Assembly (NCBI GenBank): GCA_040635515.1
Contig: JBEYHY010000002.1
Location: 744,001 to 808,000 of the forward strand
Length of the DNA stretch: 64,000 nt
Direction of reading: 5' to 3'
Origin: Prauserella_A sp040635515
GTDB taxonomy: Bacteria; Actinomycetota; Actinomycetes; Mycobacteriales; Pseudonocardiaceae
Positions 1-8,617 of the stretch are shown here, piece by piece. Numbering within the stretch: the first letter of the stretch is position 1; each line of letters starts with the position of its first letter. The position numbers and the translations under genes are program-made. A model generated the notes under the pieces. It saw nothing but the letters and a program-made list of their open reading frames with translations, did not search any database and was not told the origin of the DNA.

Positions 1-1
1 G

Positions 2-265
2 ACCGCCGGGGTCCCTGCCGCCGACACCGGGGCCGCCTCCGCGACGGTGAACGCCGCTCAGCAGGTCGGCGGTGCTCTGGGGACCGCGCTGCTCAACACG
101 ATCGCCGCGAGCGTCACCGCCACGGCGCTTGCCGCCGGTGGCGACAGGAGCACGGCCGAGGTCAGCGGGTACACCGCCGGCGTCGCCGCCGGTGCGGCGA
201 TTCTCGCCGTGACCGCCCTTGCGGCGTTCCTGATGCTTCCCAGGCACTACGGCAGGGTCAGATAG
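2..265 (+). CDS. MFS drug exporter, DHA2 type (C-terminal fragment)
   Basis: Only the last 87 codons lie in the window; the reading frame is open from base 2 to a TAG stop at 263-265. The residues TVNAAQQVGGALGTALLNT match the signature late in DHA2 (14-TM, EmrB/QacA type) multidrug transporters. A final hydrophobic helix follows (AAGAAILAVTALAAFLMLP) and then a short basic tail. The 3' end overlaps the convergent response regulator gene by 19 bp. The substrate cannot be judged from this fragment. Confidence 0.8.
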   Translation, partial: TAGVPAADTGAASATVNAAQQVGGALGTALLNTIAASVTATALAAGGDRSTAEVSGYTAGVAAGAAILAVTALAAFLMLPRHYGRVR

Positions 266-873
266 CCGCGCGCGTATGCCGTCGCCACGGCCGCCGCCCT
301 GTCGTTGACACCGAGCTTGGAGTACACCTGCAGCAGGTAGGTCTTGACCGTCGACTCGCTGATGAACAGATGTTTCGCGACCTCGCGGTTGGTCGAGCCC
401 GCCGCGATGAGTTCCAGCACCTCGGTTTCGCGCTTCGACAGCGGTGCCGCGGCAGGCTGCCGCATCTGCCCCATGAGCCTGGTGGCGACGGTGGGGGAGA
501 GGGTCGCCTTTCCCTGCGCCGCCGCCTCCACCGCGACGAACAGCTCCTCACGCGGCATCTCCTTCAGCACGTAGCCGGTGGCTCCGGCCTCGATGGCGCG
601 CAGTACGTCGCTGTCCGTGTCGTAGGTCGTGAGCACGAGCACGCGGGCCGCCACCCCCCGGCTGGCCAGCTCCTTGATCGCGGCGACGCCGTCGAGCTTG
701 GGCATGCGCAGGTCCATGAGGACGACATCGGGCCGGAGCGCCACACCTGCGGCGATGGCCTCCTCACCGTCACCGGCTTCGCCGACCACCTCGAAGCGCG
801 GGTCGTCGCTGAACATGCCGCGCAACCCGTCGCGCACCACGGGGTGGTCGTCGACGATCAACAGCGAGATCAC
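247..873 (-). CDS. NarL/LuxR-family response regulator
   Basis: This 208-aa protein has a full receiver domain (about residues 1-120) with the acidic pair in LIVDDHPVVRDG, the phospho-acceptor Asp in VVLMDLRMP and the conserved Lys in YVLKEMP. The C-terminal LuxR helix-turn-helix (about 143-205) reads LSKRETEVLELIAAG and ESTVKTYLLQVYSKLGV. Its start overlaps the stop of the upstream sensor kinase gene by 4 bp (870-873), so the pair is translationally coupled. It lies at the end of the order ATPase - permease - kinase - regulator, so it probably controls the adjacent ABC exporter, as in bacterial drug or envelope-stress sensing modules. Confidence 0.95.
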   Translation of the reverse strand: MISLLIVDDHPVVRDGLRGMFSDDPRFEVVGEAGDGEEAIAAGVALRPDVVLMDLRMPKLDGVAAIKELASRGVAARVLVLTTYDTDSDVLRAIEAGATGYVLKEMPREELFVAVEAAAQGKATLSPTVATRLMGQMRQPAAAPLSKRETEVLELIAAGSTNREVAKHLFISESTVKTYLLQVYSKLGVNDRAAAVATAYARGYLTLP

Positions 874-2141
874 CGTTCACCTCCGACCGGAATCGCGGGC
901 ACGGACGCCGAAATCGCCGTGCCCGCCCCCGGCTCCGATTCGACGTCGAGCCGCCCCGCGAGCCGCTGAACCCGCTGCCGCATGCCGACGAGCCCGAAGC
1001 CGCCGGGCCCGGAGCCGCCAGGCCCGGAGCCGCCCGCGCGCTTGGCTCCGGGATCGAAACCCGCCCCGTCGTCTCGCACGTCCAGCACCACTTTGTCCTC
1101 CAGATACGACAGCGTCAGGCCGACCCTGGTGGCATCGGCGTGTTTGGCGACGTTGGCCAGCGCCTCCTGCGCCGCCCGCAACAACGTCACCTCGACGTCG
1201 GTGTGCATCGGCCGAGGGGCGCCGTCGGTGGTCAGCACCGTCTCGACATCGTGCAGTTCCGCCCAGTTCCTCGCCAGCTCGCCGATGGCTTCGGGAAGCC
1301 GCGCCTCGGCGAGCATCGCGGGCTCCACGGCATGGACGGTGCGGCGGGCTTCGGCGAGGCTCTCCCTGGCCAGGTTCATCGCGTTGGTCACGTGCCTGCG
1401 CAACGGTTCGTCCAGCTTCCGCTCGACGGCCTGGAGCTGGGTGAGGATCCCGGCCAGGCCCTGTGCGAGGGTGTCGTGGATTTCCCCGGCCATCCGCTGG
1501 CGCTCGTCCAGCACTCCCGCCTCGCGAGCCTGAACCAGCAGCTGGGCATGCAGGCCCGCGTTTTCCTCAAGCGCCGCTTCGAGCCTGGCGTTGGCCTCGT
1601 GTGATTCGGTGAGCGCCCGTTCCTGTTCGCGGCCGCGCCGGTCGACGAGGTCGAGGAGGGCGAAGCAGGACACCGACAGCACGGAGGAAACCAGCGAGAT
1701 GGCCGCCCACTCCCACCATTCGCCGCCGGTGATGTTGTGTGCGCCGCCCAAATAGGACACGGCCATGATCATCGAGGTGGCGACGGCGCCTGCCTGCCGC
1801 ACAACGCCCCGCAGTCGCTCGAACGCGTGCACATAGCCGATGAAGGCGAAGATGCCGTACGAGGGTGCGAGCACCACGAGGCCCGCCGAGGCCACCGTCA
1901 GTCCCGCGTAATAGAGGGTGAGCAGTGATCGACGCCGGTGCCACCGCGGGTGCGTGTCGAAGACCAGCATCCACACGGTGATCGCCAGCGTGAGACCCAG
2001 TACCGCGGCGATGTGCACGGTCGTGGTCTGCTGGATGAGCGTGAGAGTGGTACCGACCGCCAGCAGCGCGTAGGGCAGGATCGTGAACACCGCGACCAGC
2101 CTGCGGTCGGTCTCCTCCCGGAGCGACATGGTTACGCTCAC
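870..2141 (-). CDS. Sensor histidine kinase (HisKA_3 / NarL-partner type)
   Basis: The protein is 423 aa with an N-terminal block of about six hydrophobic segments (residues 15-180) and a coiled stretch (about 180-215). The HisKA_3 dimerisation box RMAGEIHDTLAQGLAGIL carries the phospho-accepting His. A HATPase_c domain follows (EALANVAKHADATRV; DVRDDGAGFDP). The GTG start at 2141 has a GGGAG ribosome site overlapping the permease stop; an in-frame ATG at 2129 is the alternative. The ATP lid contains a 15-bp tandem repeat encoding GGSGP twice, just before GGFGLVGMRQRV. It partners with the coupled response regulator. Confidence 0.95.
   Translation of the reverse strand: MSVTMSLREETDRRLVAVFTILPYALLAVGTTLTLIQQTTTVHIAAVLGLTLAITVWMLVFDTHPRWHRRRSLLTLYYAGLTVASAGLVVLAPSYGIFAFIGYVHAFERLRGVVRQAGAVATSMIMAVSYLGGAHNITGGEWWEWAAISLVSSVLSVSCFALLDLVDRRGREQERALTESHEANARLEAALEENAGLHAQLLVQAREAGVLDERQRMAGEIHDTLAQGLAGILTQLQAVERKLDEPLRRHVTNAMNLARESLAEARRTVHAVEPAMLAEARLPEAIGELARNWAELHDVETVLTTDGAPRPMHTDVEVTLLRAAQEALANVAKHADATRVGLTLSYLEDKVVLDVRDDGAGFDPGAKRAGGSGPGGSGPGGFGLVGMRQRVQRLAGRLDVESEPGAGTAISASVPAIPVGGER
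1000..1034 (-). repeat. 15-bp tandem repeat inside the kinase ATP-lid region
   Basis: Two adjacent 15-bp copies (1000-1014 and 1015-1029, one mismatch) plus a partial third copy. On the minus strand they encode a Gly/Ser/Pro-rich stretch between the G1 box and the GLVGM motif of the sensor kinase. The repeat keeps the frame. It probably arose by replication slippage. Confidence 0.8.
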
Positions 2142-2144
2142 GAC

Positions 2145-2885
2145 TCACTCCCAGCGGAAGTACCGAGCGGCCAGCCCGCCGGCGATGATCACCCACCCCA
2201 GCATGACGGCTACGTGCAGCAACTGCGGCCAGTCACCTGCGGCGGCGTCCTGCAATGATTGCACGCTGGCTCCCAGCGGGGTGAAGTCGCTGATCGTCCG
2301 CAGCACGTCGTTCATCGAGTCACGCGGTATCCACAGCCCCGCGAAGAACAGGCTGGGAAACAACAGCACGGTCCCGACAGCTCCCGCGGTCTTGCCCGTC
2401 GGCGACAGGGAAGCCACCAGCAGTCCGATCGCGAACATCGCCAGTGCCGACAGCAGGTACGCGGCCAGATAGCTCAGCGGTTGCTGCGGAAGACCGACGT
2501 CGAAGCCCAGCCGGGCGATGGCCAGCACAACCACCGTCGTGACCACCGACAAGATACTGGCCAGCAACAGCTGGGCCCCGAGCATCGCGGCAGGGCGGAC
2601 CGGGGTGGTCCGCATACGACGGAGAATGCCTTTCTCCCGGTAGGTCGCGAACTGCTGAGGGAGGGAGGTCAGGGCGAACAGGGTGATGCCCATCGCCACG
2701 ACGATCGGCGTGTACAGGTCGATGATCCGCAGCCCGCCGAGGCCCTCGATGGGGTCTCCGAAAGACGGAACGAGGCCGAGGATGACGAGCAGGGCAGGTG
2801 GGATGGCCAGTACGAAGAAGACACTCATCGGTTCGCGGAAGAACAGCCTGGTCTCCGAGACCGTGAGTCGGTAAAGGGCGGACAT
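2145..2885 (-). CDS. ABC-2 type exporter permease
   Basis: The ATG at 2885 is chosen over the in-frame ATG at 2969 because a GAGGAG ribosome site lies just upstream and the upstream codons look non-coding. The 246-aa product begins MSALYRLTVSETRLFFREPM, which is typical of ABC2_membrane (DrrB/YadH-like) permeases. Six hydrophobic segments are visible, including FFVLAIPPALLVILGLVP and FPSLFFAGLWIP, the conserved late loop. The gene lies 10 bp after the ATPase gene and 3 bp before the kinase gene, so all four genes form one operon. Confidence 0.9.
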   Translation of the reverse strand: MSALYRLTVSETRLFFREPMSVFFVLAIPPALLVILGLVPSFGDPIEGLGGLRIIDLYTPIVVAMGITLFALTSLPQQFATYREKGILRRMRTTPVRPAAMLGAQLLLASILSVVTTVVVLAIARLGFDVGLPQQPLSYLAAYLLSALAMFAIGLLVASLSPTGKTAGAVGTVLLFPSLFFAGLWIPRDSMNDVLRTISDFTPLGASVQSLQDAAAGDWPQLLHVAVMLGWVIIAGGLAARYFRWE

Positions 2886-2895
2886 CTTGGTCTCC

Positions 2896-3804
2896 TCAGG
2901 AATTGATGGAACGGCCGGTGAGTGCGACGAACGCGTCGTCAAGTGAGGTTTGCTCGACCCGGAGGTCACCCGCGACGACGTGGTGTCTCGCGAGCACCGA
3001 GGTCACCGCGTGCAGCAGGTTTCCGGTGCCGGTCACCACGAGCTGAACACCGGACCGTTCGACCGTGTGGACCTCGGGCAACCCGGCCAGTACGGCGTGG
3101 TCGAGCGGTGCGGACGGCCGGAACCGGATTCGCTGCCGCTCGTCGACGGCGGAGATCAACCCGGCGGGCGTGTCGAGCGCGACGACGCGCCCTGAGTCGA
3201 TGACGGCGATCCGGTCGCACAGCCGTTCGGCTTCCTCCATGAAGTGCGTGACCATCAGGATCGTCGTTCCCCGGTCGCGGATGCTTTCGATGAGGTCCCA
3301 GGTGTCGCGCCGCGCCTGCGGATCCAGCCCGGTCGTGAGTTCGTCGAGCACCGCGACCCTCGGGTTTCCGACAAGTGCCAGCGCGATCGACAGCCGTTGT
3401 TTCTGCCCGCCGGAGAGCCGCCGGAACTGGGTGCCGATCTTGCCGGTGAGGTTCAGGACCTCGATCAGCTCCCGCCAGTCGGCGGGGGCGCGGTAGAAGG
3501 AGGCGTGCAGTTCCATCGCCTCGCCGACCGTGAGCTTGTCGGGCAGTTCGCTTTCCTGGAGTTGCGCGCCGAGCGACTCCGGCAGCTGGGTGGTGTCCCG
3601 TTGCGGGTCGAGGCCACAGACCTCGACGGTTCCGCTGTCAGGGGTCCGTAGTCCTTCGATGCACTCGACGGTGGTGGTTTTTCCCGCCCCGTTGGGGCCC
3701 AGGATTCCGAAGATCTCGCCTTGCTCGACGGTGAAGCTGACCCCGTTCAGCACGAGGTGGTCACCGTAGCGCTTGACGAGGTTGTCGACCTCGATGATTG
3801 CCAT
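2896..3804 (-). CDS. ABC exporter ATP-binding protein (DrrA-like)
   Basis: The start is set at the ATG at 3804 (MAIIEVDNLVKRYGDHLVL); the longer frame up to 3915 runs through a palindrome and looks non-coding. The 302-aa protein has Walker A GPNGAGKTT, the ABC signature LSGGQKQR, Walker B VAVLDELT and the switch His in MVTHFMEEAERL. The C-terminal 80 residues form the extra domain seen in DrrA/CcmA-like antibiotic-export ATPases. It is the first gene of the exporter/two-component operon. The substrate is unknown. Confidence 0.93.
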   Translation of the reverse strand: MAIIEVDNLVKRYGDHLVLNGVSFTVEQGEIFGILGPNGAGKTTTVECIEGLRTPDSGTVEVCGLDPQRDTTQLPESLGAQLQESELPDKLTVGEAMELHASFYRAPADWRELIEVLNLTGKIGTQFRRLSGGQKQRLSIALALVGNPRVAVLDELTTGLDPQARRDTWDLIESIRDRGTTILMVTHFMEEAERLCDRIAVIDSGRVVALDTPAGLISAVDERQRIRFRPSAPLDHAVLAGLPEVHTVERSGVQLVVTGTGNLLHAVTSVLARHHVVAGDLRVEQTSLDDAFVALTGRSINS

Positions 3805-3871
3805 GCGAAAAGCATGCGATCGAACGCGAATCCGCCCCACCGGCCGAGCGGGCAGTACCGGCGCGGAACCG

Positions 3872-3915
3872 GTGGGGTCCCCGCCTCCACCGATCGGTGG
3901 AGGCGGGGACCCCAC
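3872..3915. repeat. Perfect 44-bp palindrome between divergent genes
   Basis: Bases 3872-3893 are the exact reverse complement of 3894-3915, with GATC-like symmetry at the centre and no loop. It lies in the 175-bp gap between the start codons of the exporter ATPase (minus) and the nitroreductase-like gene (plus). Neither flanking gene ends here, so it is not an ordinary terminator. It could be an operator, a cruciform or a small mobile repeat. Confidence 0.9.
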
Positions 3916-3979
3916 GACCGTCGTTCGGTGGCATAGGGTGTCGGCGCGTCGGGCACGTCGTGCCGAGTGGGGGTTGGCG

Positions 3980-4615
3980 ATGAATGGATTCGATGACGAT
4001 CAGGGGTATCGGCGGATCGACCTGACCTCGTCACCGGAGGACGGCGGGCTCGCGCGACTGGTGCGGCGTCGTCGCTCGGTCAAGTCCTACCGTCCCGGCC
4101 GGCTCGGCCTGGAGCGGCTGAGCGGTTTACTGGAGACCACGCTCGGTGCTCGCACCGCAGGCCGCCCCTACGGTTCTGCGCACGCCAGGTACGACGTCGC
4201 GGTGACCGTGGTCGCGGCCGCCGTCGACGGGCTCGTTCCCGGTGCCTACCGATACCTGCCGGGCGAACACGCTCTGCTCGGCGTTGGCGAGGGAGATCAT
4301 CGCCGAGGGCTGGCAGAGGCGACGCTCGACGCGGCCTGGCTGACCGAATGCCCGGTCGTGCTGCTGCTGTCGGCGGATCTCGCCGCCGCGAACGAGGCGT
4401 TCGCGGCACAGGAAACCGGGCGTGGCGAACGCTTTTGCTGGTTCGAGGCGGGTTTGGTCGCTCAGAACGTCTATCTGTGGGCGGCGGGCAACGCGCTCGG
4501 CACGGTGTTTCTCGGCGGTCTCGACTCCGCCGCGGTGGCGATGGTGACGCGAGGGCTTGTGCCACCAGGACAGACGGTGCTCGGGATGGTGCCCATCGGT
4601 CATCCCGCGCAGTGA
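3980..4615 (+). CDS. SagB/nitroreductase-family flavoprotein
   Basis: A 211-aa protein starting at an ATG preceded by a G-rich ribosome site. The motif RRRRSVKSYRPGRLGLERLSGLLETTLG is the N-terminal nitroreductase (SagB-type) signature for FMN binding, shown here only in part: RSVKSYRPGRLGLERL. AGLVAQNVYLWAAGNALGTVFLGG and the terminal PPGQTVLGMVPIGHP complete the fold. It may oxidise an azoline-like or quinone substrate, but no peptide-modification partners lie nearby. It is divergent from the ABC exporter operon across the 44-bp palindrome. Confidence 0.8.
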   Translation: MNGFDDDQGYRRIDLTSSPEDGGLARLVRRRRSVKSYRPGRLGLERLSGLLETTLGARTAGRPYGSAHARYDVAVTVVAAAVDGLVPGAYRYLPGEHALLGVGEGDHRRGLAEATLDAAWLTECPVVLLLSADLAAANEAFAAQETGRGERFCWFEAGLVAQNVYLWAAGNALGTVFLGGLDSAAVAMVTRGLVPPGQTVLGMVPIGHPAQ

Positions 4616-4702
4616 CGCACGCTCCCTGCGGGGAGTCCAAAGGCCCTTCACCCGGCCCCCCGGCAGGGCTGATGCTGGGGGTGGCCGTCCGGGAGGGAGG
4701 CG

Positions 4703-5311
4703 ATGGCCATGAGAACCTCTCCCTGCCCGTCCGGGGTGGAACGACTGTTCCGGCGGATTCATCCCGGCGGCAACCCGCTTGCCCGCCGCTGGGACCGGCT
4801 GGAGGGCTGGTTGCTGCTGCTGGTGATTCTCGTTGCGGTGACGGCACTGCCGTTCGCGGGTGCGGTGGGATCCGAGACCTACGCGGGCGAGTCACCGGCG
4901 GTCGCCGCGCAGGCACGGCAACGACATCAGGTCGAAGCCGTGCTCGTGAACGACGCACCGCCTGCCATACAGCCGGTCTACGGTGGCGTGAGCAAGAGTG
5001 TCACCGGTGCGCGCGCCGAATGGTTGCTTGCCGACGGCACACGGAAAACCGGGACGATCCAGGTGGAGCCGGGGCTGCGCGCCGGAAGCAAGGTACCGAT
5101 CTGGATCAACGAGCGCGGTGACGTGGTACGAGCTCCGGTGACCTCGGCTGAGGTGCTCTGGAACGCCATCGCCGTGACACTGAGCCTGTGGACCGGGATC
5201 GTGGTCGCGGGTGCGAGCGGATTCTGGCTCGCGCACAGGGCGATCGACCGGCGTCGCTTCGCGGAGTGGGAGCATGAGTGGGCCGACATCGACCCCCGCC
5301 GCAGCAGATGA
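4703..5311 (+). CDS. Rv1733c-like conserved membrane protein
   Basis: The 202-aa product has one hydrophobic helix near residues 36-57, an exported central domain with AEWLLADGTRKTGTIQVEPGLRAG and VPIWINERGDVVRAP, a second helix near 148-175, and a charged tail ending in FAEWEHEWADIDPRRSR. This order is that of the actinobacterial Rv1733c family (a dormancy-associated membrane protein in Mycobacterium). The function of the family is unknown. A strong GGGAGGGAGG ribosome site precedes the ATG. Confidence 0.85.
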   Translation: MAMRTSPCPSGVERLFRRIHPGGNPLARRWDRLEGWLLLLVILVAVTALPFAGAVGSETYAGESPAVAAQARQRHQVEAVLVNDAPPAIQPVYGGVSKSVTGARAEWLLADGTRKTGTIQVEPGLRAGSKVPIWINERGDVVRAPVTSAEVLWNAIAVTLSLWTGIVVAGASGFWLAHRAIDRRRFAEWEHEWADIDPRRSR

Positions 5312-5396
5312 CGCACCGTGGGCAGCCGCGATGTCTTGCGATGTCTGATCAGGACAGTCGAAGTCCCGGTGGGGTTGATGTCGCGGGTGCCTGTGA

Positions 5397-5808
5397 TCAC
5401 GCGCCCGCCCGGCGGAGGCGCTCGGCGGCTTGTGCGCGCAGAGCGTCGCCGGGTGCGGGAGGTCTGCCGTGTAGCGCTTCCCATCGGACGTCGTGCGCTG
5501 CAGGCCACAACCCCGCCGCCCACGCGACTTCCCGCTCTTCCGGGCTAAACCGGCGTCGGCGGTGCTCTTGGTACGCCGCCAGGAATGCCGCCGAAGCCTC
5601 GACGGGCGGCAGGGTGGCTCGCCCCGTTTTGGGGAACACCGAGCTTGCCGCGCCTGCCAACGCCGCTTCCGGCTGCGGCCCTGCCGTCGTCGTGACGTGC
5701 TTTTACGACGATGTTCCGCCCGCGAGCCAGCCGCAGTCCGAACACCGCGGATATCCACCGCGCCGCGAACAGCACCCGAGCCGGTTCGGCTCCGAACCGC
5801 TCGGCGCA
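5397..5808 (-). pseudogene. Remnant of an aminoglycoside-phosphotransferase-like gene
   Basis: Two pieces of one family lie in different frames. The N-terminal piece (frame ending near 5700) reads CAERFGAEPARVLFAARW and GLRLARGRNIVVKARHDDG, which resembles the start of APH-like kinases. The C-terminal piece (to 5397) reads AAFLAAYQEHRRRRFSPEE and AVAWAAGLWPAAH-like residues, then ALRAQAAERLRRAG, as at the end of these proteins. The catalytic core (the HGD motif region) is missing between them, the frame changes, and a stop stands directly upstream of the first piece. It is best read as a gene broken by internal deletion and frameshift. Confidence 0.65.
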
Positions 5809-5869
5809 TCAGCCCGGCAGTTCCTTCGATGCCATGGCGGCGACTCCAGTCTTCTGTGACCTCAGCCTT

Positions 5870-7360
5870 TCAGTAAACGCCTTCCCAGATCGTCCGCTCA
5901 CCGGGCTCCGGGTCGCGCACGAGCGCCGAACGAGTATCGAACCGCATGACCGGCCGGTGGGTCGGTTCGTACCTGGGCCAGCCCGGATCGCCGTGATCGG
6001 CGAACGCGACCCAGGCGGTGTGCATCGACCTGGCGAGCCCTTGTGGTGGTTCGGGCCCGGTGATGGGCTGGAACAGCGGTGACCCCGCGAGGTCGAAGAC
6101 GAAGGGTACTTCGAGGAAATGACAGGCACCCAGCCGTCCGCCGTACATCGGTGACCGCCACGCGAACTCGTAGAAGTAGGTGGGGGCCGCTGCCTGTGCT
6201 CTGGCCTCCGCGACCCGGTAGGCCGGAACGCGGTACCACCAATCGCGTTGCAGAAGTGCGAGCAGATCTCCCGGAGTGACGCCAGGATCGGCCGCACGGT
6301 AGGCGCGCAGAGCTCGGTCGACCGGGAGCCCGTAGAGCCTCATGGTGGTGACGACATCGTCGTGAGTGACGTCCTCATGTGCCCCGAACGGCACCAGCGA
6401 CAGCCGTCCCTCCTCGGCGTTGGTACCGATCAGCACGTCGATGTCACGGCTCGCACCGGACCGCATCAGCTCCAGGGGCCTGTCTGGCAGGTTCGTCCCG
6501 TCGATGACGGGTTGCCATGCGGTCACTCTCGCTCCCGGCTCGCCGTTCCACCGGCGAGGATCGGGGCGGGACGCCAGCAGTGCCATGACGGCGTTCTGGG
6601 CGGCGAACACCCGGCTCGGGGCGACAGCGGCGATCGCGGCCCGGGTGGGCGGGACGCCGAGTTCGGCGGCCAGCAGCCTGCCGATGTAGCGCGCGGTCTC
6701 GGGAGTCTGCACCAGATTCCCGGCTCCGCTCTGCAGAATGGCCCGCCGGAACAGTCCCCGAGCCGCCGGCATGGCGAGCAACGTGGCCGCGAACATCGCA
6801 CCTGAGGACTCCCCGAAGACGGTGACATTGCCGGGATCGCCGCCGAAAGCCGCGATGTTGTCCTGTACCCACCGCAGGGCGAGCAACTGGTCGAGCAATC
6901 CGAGGTTGGTGATGCCGTCGCCCAGATCGAGAAAGCCCTCGGCGCCGAGGCGGTAGTTGATGCTCACGAAAACGACGCCGTCGCGGGCGAACCGGCTTCC
7001 GTCGTAGCAGGCGGCGCTGCCACCGTCGGTTCCACCGCCGTGGATCCACACCATGACGGGCGCTCGCGTGGAGCCGAGGTCGCCTGACCAGACGTTGAGA
7101 TTGAGGTACTCGTCCCCGGCCACCACCGGGTAGAAGGCCCGCAGTTCGCCGGGAAGCGGGAATTCCGGCTGGGGTGCCGTGGGGCCGAAACCCACGGCGT
7201 CGCGGACTCCGTCCCAGGGGACGGCTGGCGACGGTGGCCGCATGCGGCGGACTCCGACAGGTGGCTTCGCGTACGGGATCCCCCTGAACGCGTGGATACC
7301 GTCCTCGGTGGTGCCCCGCACCGTCCCGCCGTGAGTCATGACGATGCAGGCGTCGTCCAT
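5870..7360 (-). CDS. Type B carboxylesterase
   Basis: The ATG at 7360 with a GGAG site gives 496 aa; the frame extends upstream to 7621 but that part overlaps the divergent TetR gene. Family marks are GTVRGTTEDGIHAFRGIPYA at the N-terminus, the oxyanion loop VMVWIHGGG, the nucleophile elbow TVFGESSGAMF, the acidic residue in GTNAEEGRLSLVP and the catalytic His in GACHFLEVPF. It hydrolyses carboxylic esters; the natural substrate is unknown. It is divergent from a TetR regulator, with twin operators between them. Confidence 0.93.
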   Translation of the reverse strand: MDDACIVMTHGGTVRGTTEDGIHAFRGIPYAKPPVGVRRMRPPSPAVPWDGVRDAVGFGPTAPQPEFPLPGELRAFYPVVAGDEYLNLNVWSGDLGSTRAPVMVWIHGGGTDGGSAACYDGSRFARDGVVFVSINYRLGAEGFLDLGDGITNLGLLDQLLALRWVQDNIAAFGGDPGNVTVFGESSGAMFAATLLAMPAARGLFRRAILQSGAGNLVQTPETARYIGRLLAAELGVPPTRAAIAAVAPSRVFAAQNAVMALLASRPDPRRWNGEPGARVTAWQPVIDGTNLPDRPLELMRSGASRDIDVLIGTNAEEGRLSLVPFGAHEDVTHDDVVTTMRLYGLPVDRALRAYRAADPGVTPGDLLALLQRDWWYRVPAYRVAEARAQAAAPTYFYEFAWRSPMYGGRLGACHFLEVPFVFDLAGSPLFQPITGPEPPQGLARSMHTAWVAFADHGDPGWPRYEPTHRPVMRFDTRSALVRDPEPGERTIWEGVY

Positions 7361-7379
7361 GCTCACCGTTCTCCTATTC

Positions 7380-7421
7380 TTACGCCGTAAGTTTGCATGT
7401 ACTACAATACATACGTCGTAA
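7380..7421. promoter_or_regulatory. Twin TetR-type operator half-sites
   Basis: Two short palindromes lie in the 83-bp gap between the carboxylesterase and TetR starts: TTACGCCGTAA at 7380-7390 and ATACGTCGTAA at 7411-7421. Their centres are 31 bp apart, about three helical turns. They share the core TACGYCGTAA. Their placement between a regulator and its divergent neighbour suggests control of both genes by the TetR protein. Confidence 0.65.
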
Positions 7422-7443
7422 GATTCAGGGAGGGAGACCCGTG

Positions 7444-8079
7444 ATGCAGGCCCGTCGAACACCCGGTCAGCGCGCGGGCTTGAGCCGCCAGGCGGTGCTC
7501 GAAGCCGCCTTGGCTCTCGTCGACCGCGAGGGTTTGCGGGCGCTGTCGATGCGCCGCCTCGGCAGCGAACTCGGAGTCGAGGCCATGACGCTGTACAACC
7601 ACGTCTCCCACAAGGACGCATTGCTGGACGGGCTGGTCGAACAGGTTGTCGTCACCCCTGCCGTGTCTCCGTTCGGCGCCTCTTCGTGGCGGGTGGGATT
7701 GCGCGATTTCGCACACGCGTTCCTGGCCGCGCTGCGCGCGCACCCCAACGTGATCCCGCTCGTGGTGTCGCGGCCGGCCGCGACATCACTGAACCAGCGA
7801 ATGCTGGAGAGCGTGCTCGGTTCGTTGTGTGAGGCGGGATTCTCCGTGCACCGCGCGCTCGACGTGGTGCACTCCGTCGCCGGGTTCGTGGCCGGGTACG
7901 TCGCGACAACGCCGCCGGATGACGGCACCGTGCCTCCGCGCGATCTCGACGCGGACGAGTTCCCGCTGCTTGCCGCCGCGATGTGCGGGCGGACCCCCTC
8001 GGACTCCTCGAATCGGTTCGATTTCGCGCTCGATGCCATGCTCTGTGGCTTCGGCGCGGCGCTTACCTCCGGTGATTGA
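7444..8079 (+). CDS. TetR-family regulator
   Basis: A 211-aa protein from the ATG at 7444 (the adjacent GTG at 7441 is also possible), with an AGGGAGGGAG ribosome site. The N-terminal helix-turn-helix reads AVLEAALALVDREGLRALSM and ELGVEAMTLYNHVSHKDALLDG, as in the TetR_C_1 subgroup (TetR itself, TcmR). The C-terminal ligand domain begins near residue 75. It most probably represses itself and the divergent carboxylesterase through the twin palindromes between them. Confidence 0.92.
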   Translation: MQARRTPGQRAGLSRQAVLEAALALVDREGLRALSMRRLGSELGVEAMTLYNHVSHKDALLDGLVEQVVVTPAVSPFGASSWRVGLRDFAHAFLAALRAHPNVIPLVVSRPAATSLNQRMLESVLGSLCEAGFSVHRALDVVHSVAGFVAGYVATTPPDDGTVPPRDLDADEFPLLAAAMCGRTPSDSSNRFDFALDAMLCGFGAALTSGD

Positions 8080-8617
8080 GTGTCCTTTTCAGACATTCAA
8101 CGGAGGTCCGAGGTCGACGGTGCGGAAGGGTCCTCATTGGATAGTGCAGCGGGAAACGCGGGCTCGCCGGAGGCGGGCCCGGTGGCTGCCGGCTGACCCC
8201 GGGCTGGCGGAGGACACCGGAACCGCGTACCGTGCTTGTCAGCAGGTTCGCGCAGCGCTTCCGATCTTGGTTACGAGGAGCCTCGACGCCGTTCGACCTG
8301 TGGTTGCGCCTCGAAGCGCCGAGCCGACAGCTACTCGCCTTCGCAGGGCGGCATCCCCGCTTCATTCGACACCAGGACGACCGGCGAATCTTCCCATCCA
8401 CTGGGCGCCGTGATCGTCTGGTGGTCACCCACCCAGGAGTTTCTTTGTTCCGTACAAGCCCACATCCCAAGGCCGGTGTCCCGCCGGTTTCGCCGGTGTT
8501 GTTCAGTCACCCCGACACACGGCCCCCCGCGTCCGGCGAGGCGTTCCATGCCGACCTTCACCGGACCCGCCAGGTCCGTTTCTCCGCCGCGGCGGGGACT
8601 TCGACCGCGCGGCACCG
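8080..8617. other. Gene-free stretch upstream of the desaturase
   Basis: 538 bp between the TetR gene and the fatty acid desaturase. Frames here are open because of the GC content, but none has a family-like protein sequence or a convincing ribosome site. No clear palindrome or tRNA is seen. It presumably carries the desaturase promoter, and may hold a decayed gene that I cannot name. Confidence 0.5.
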
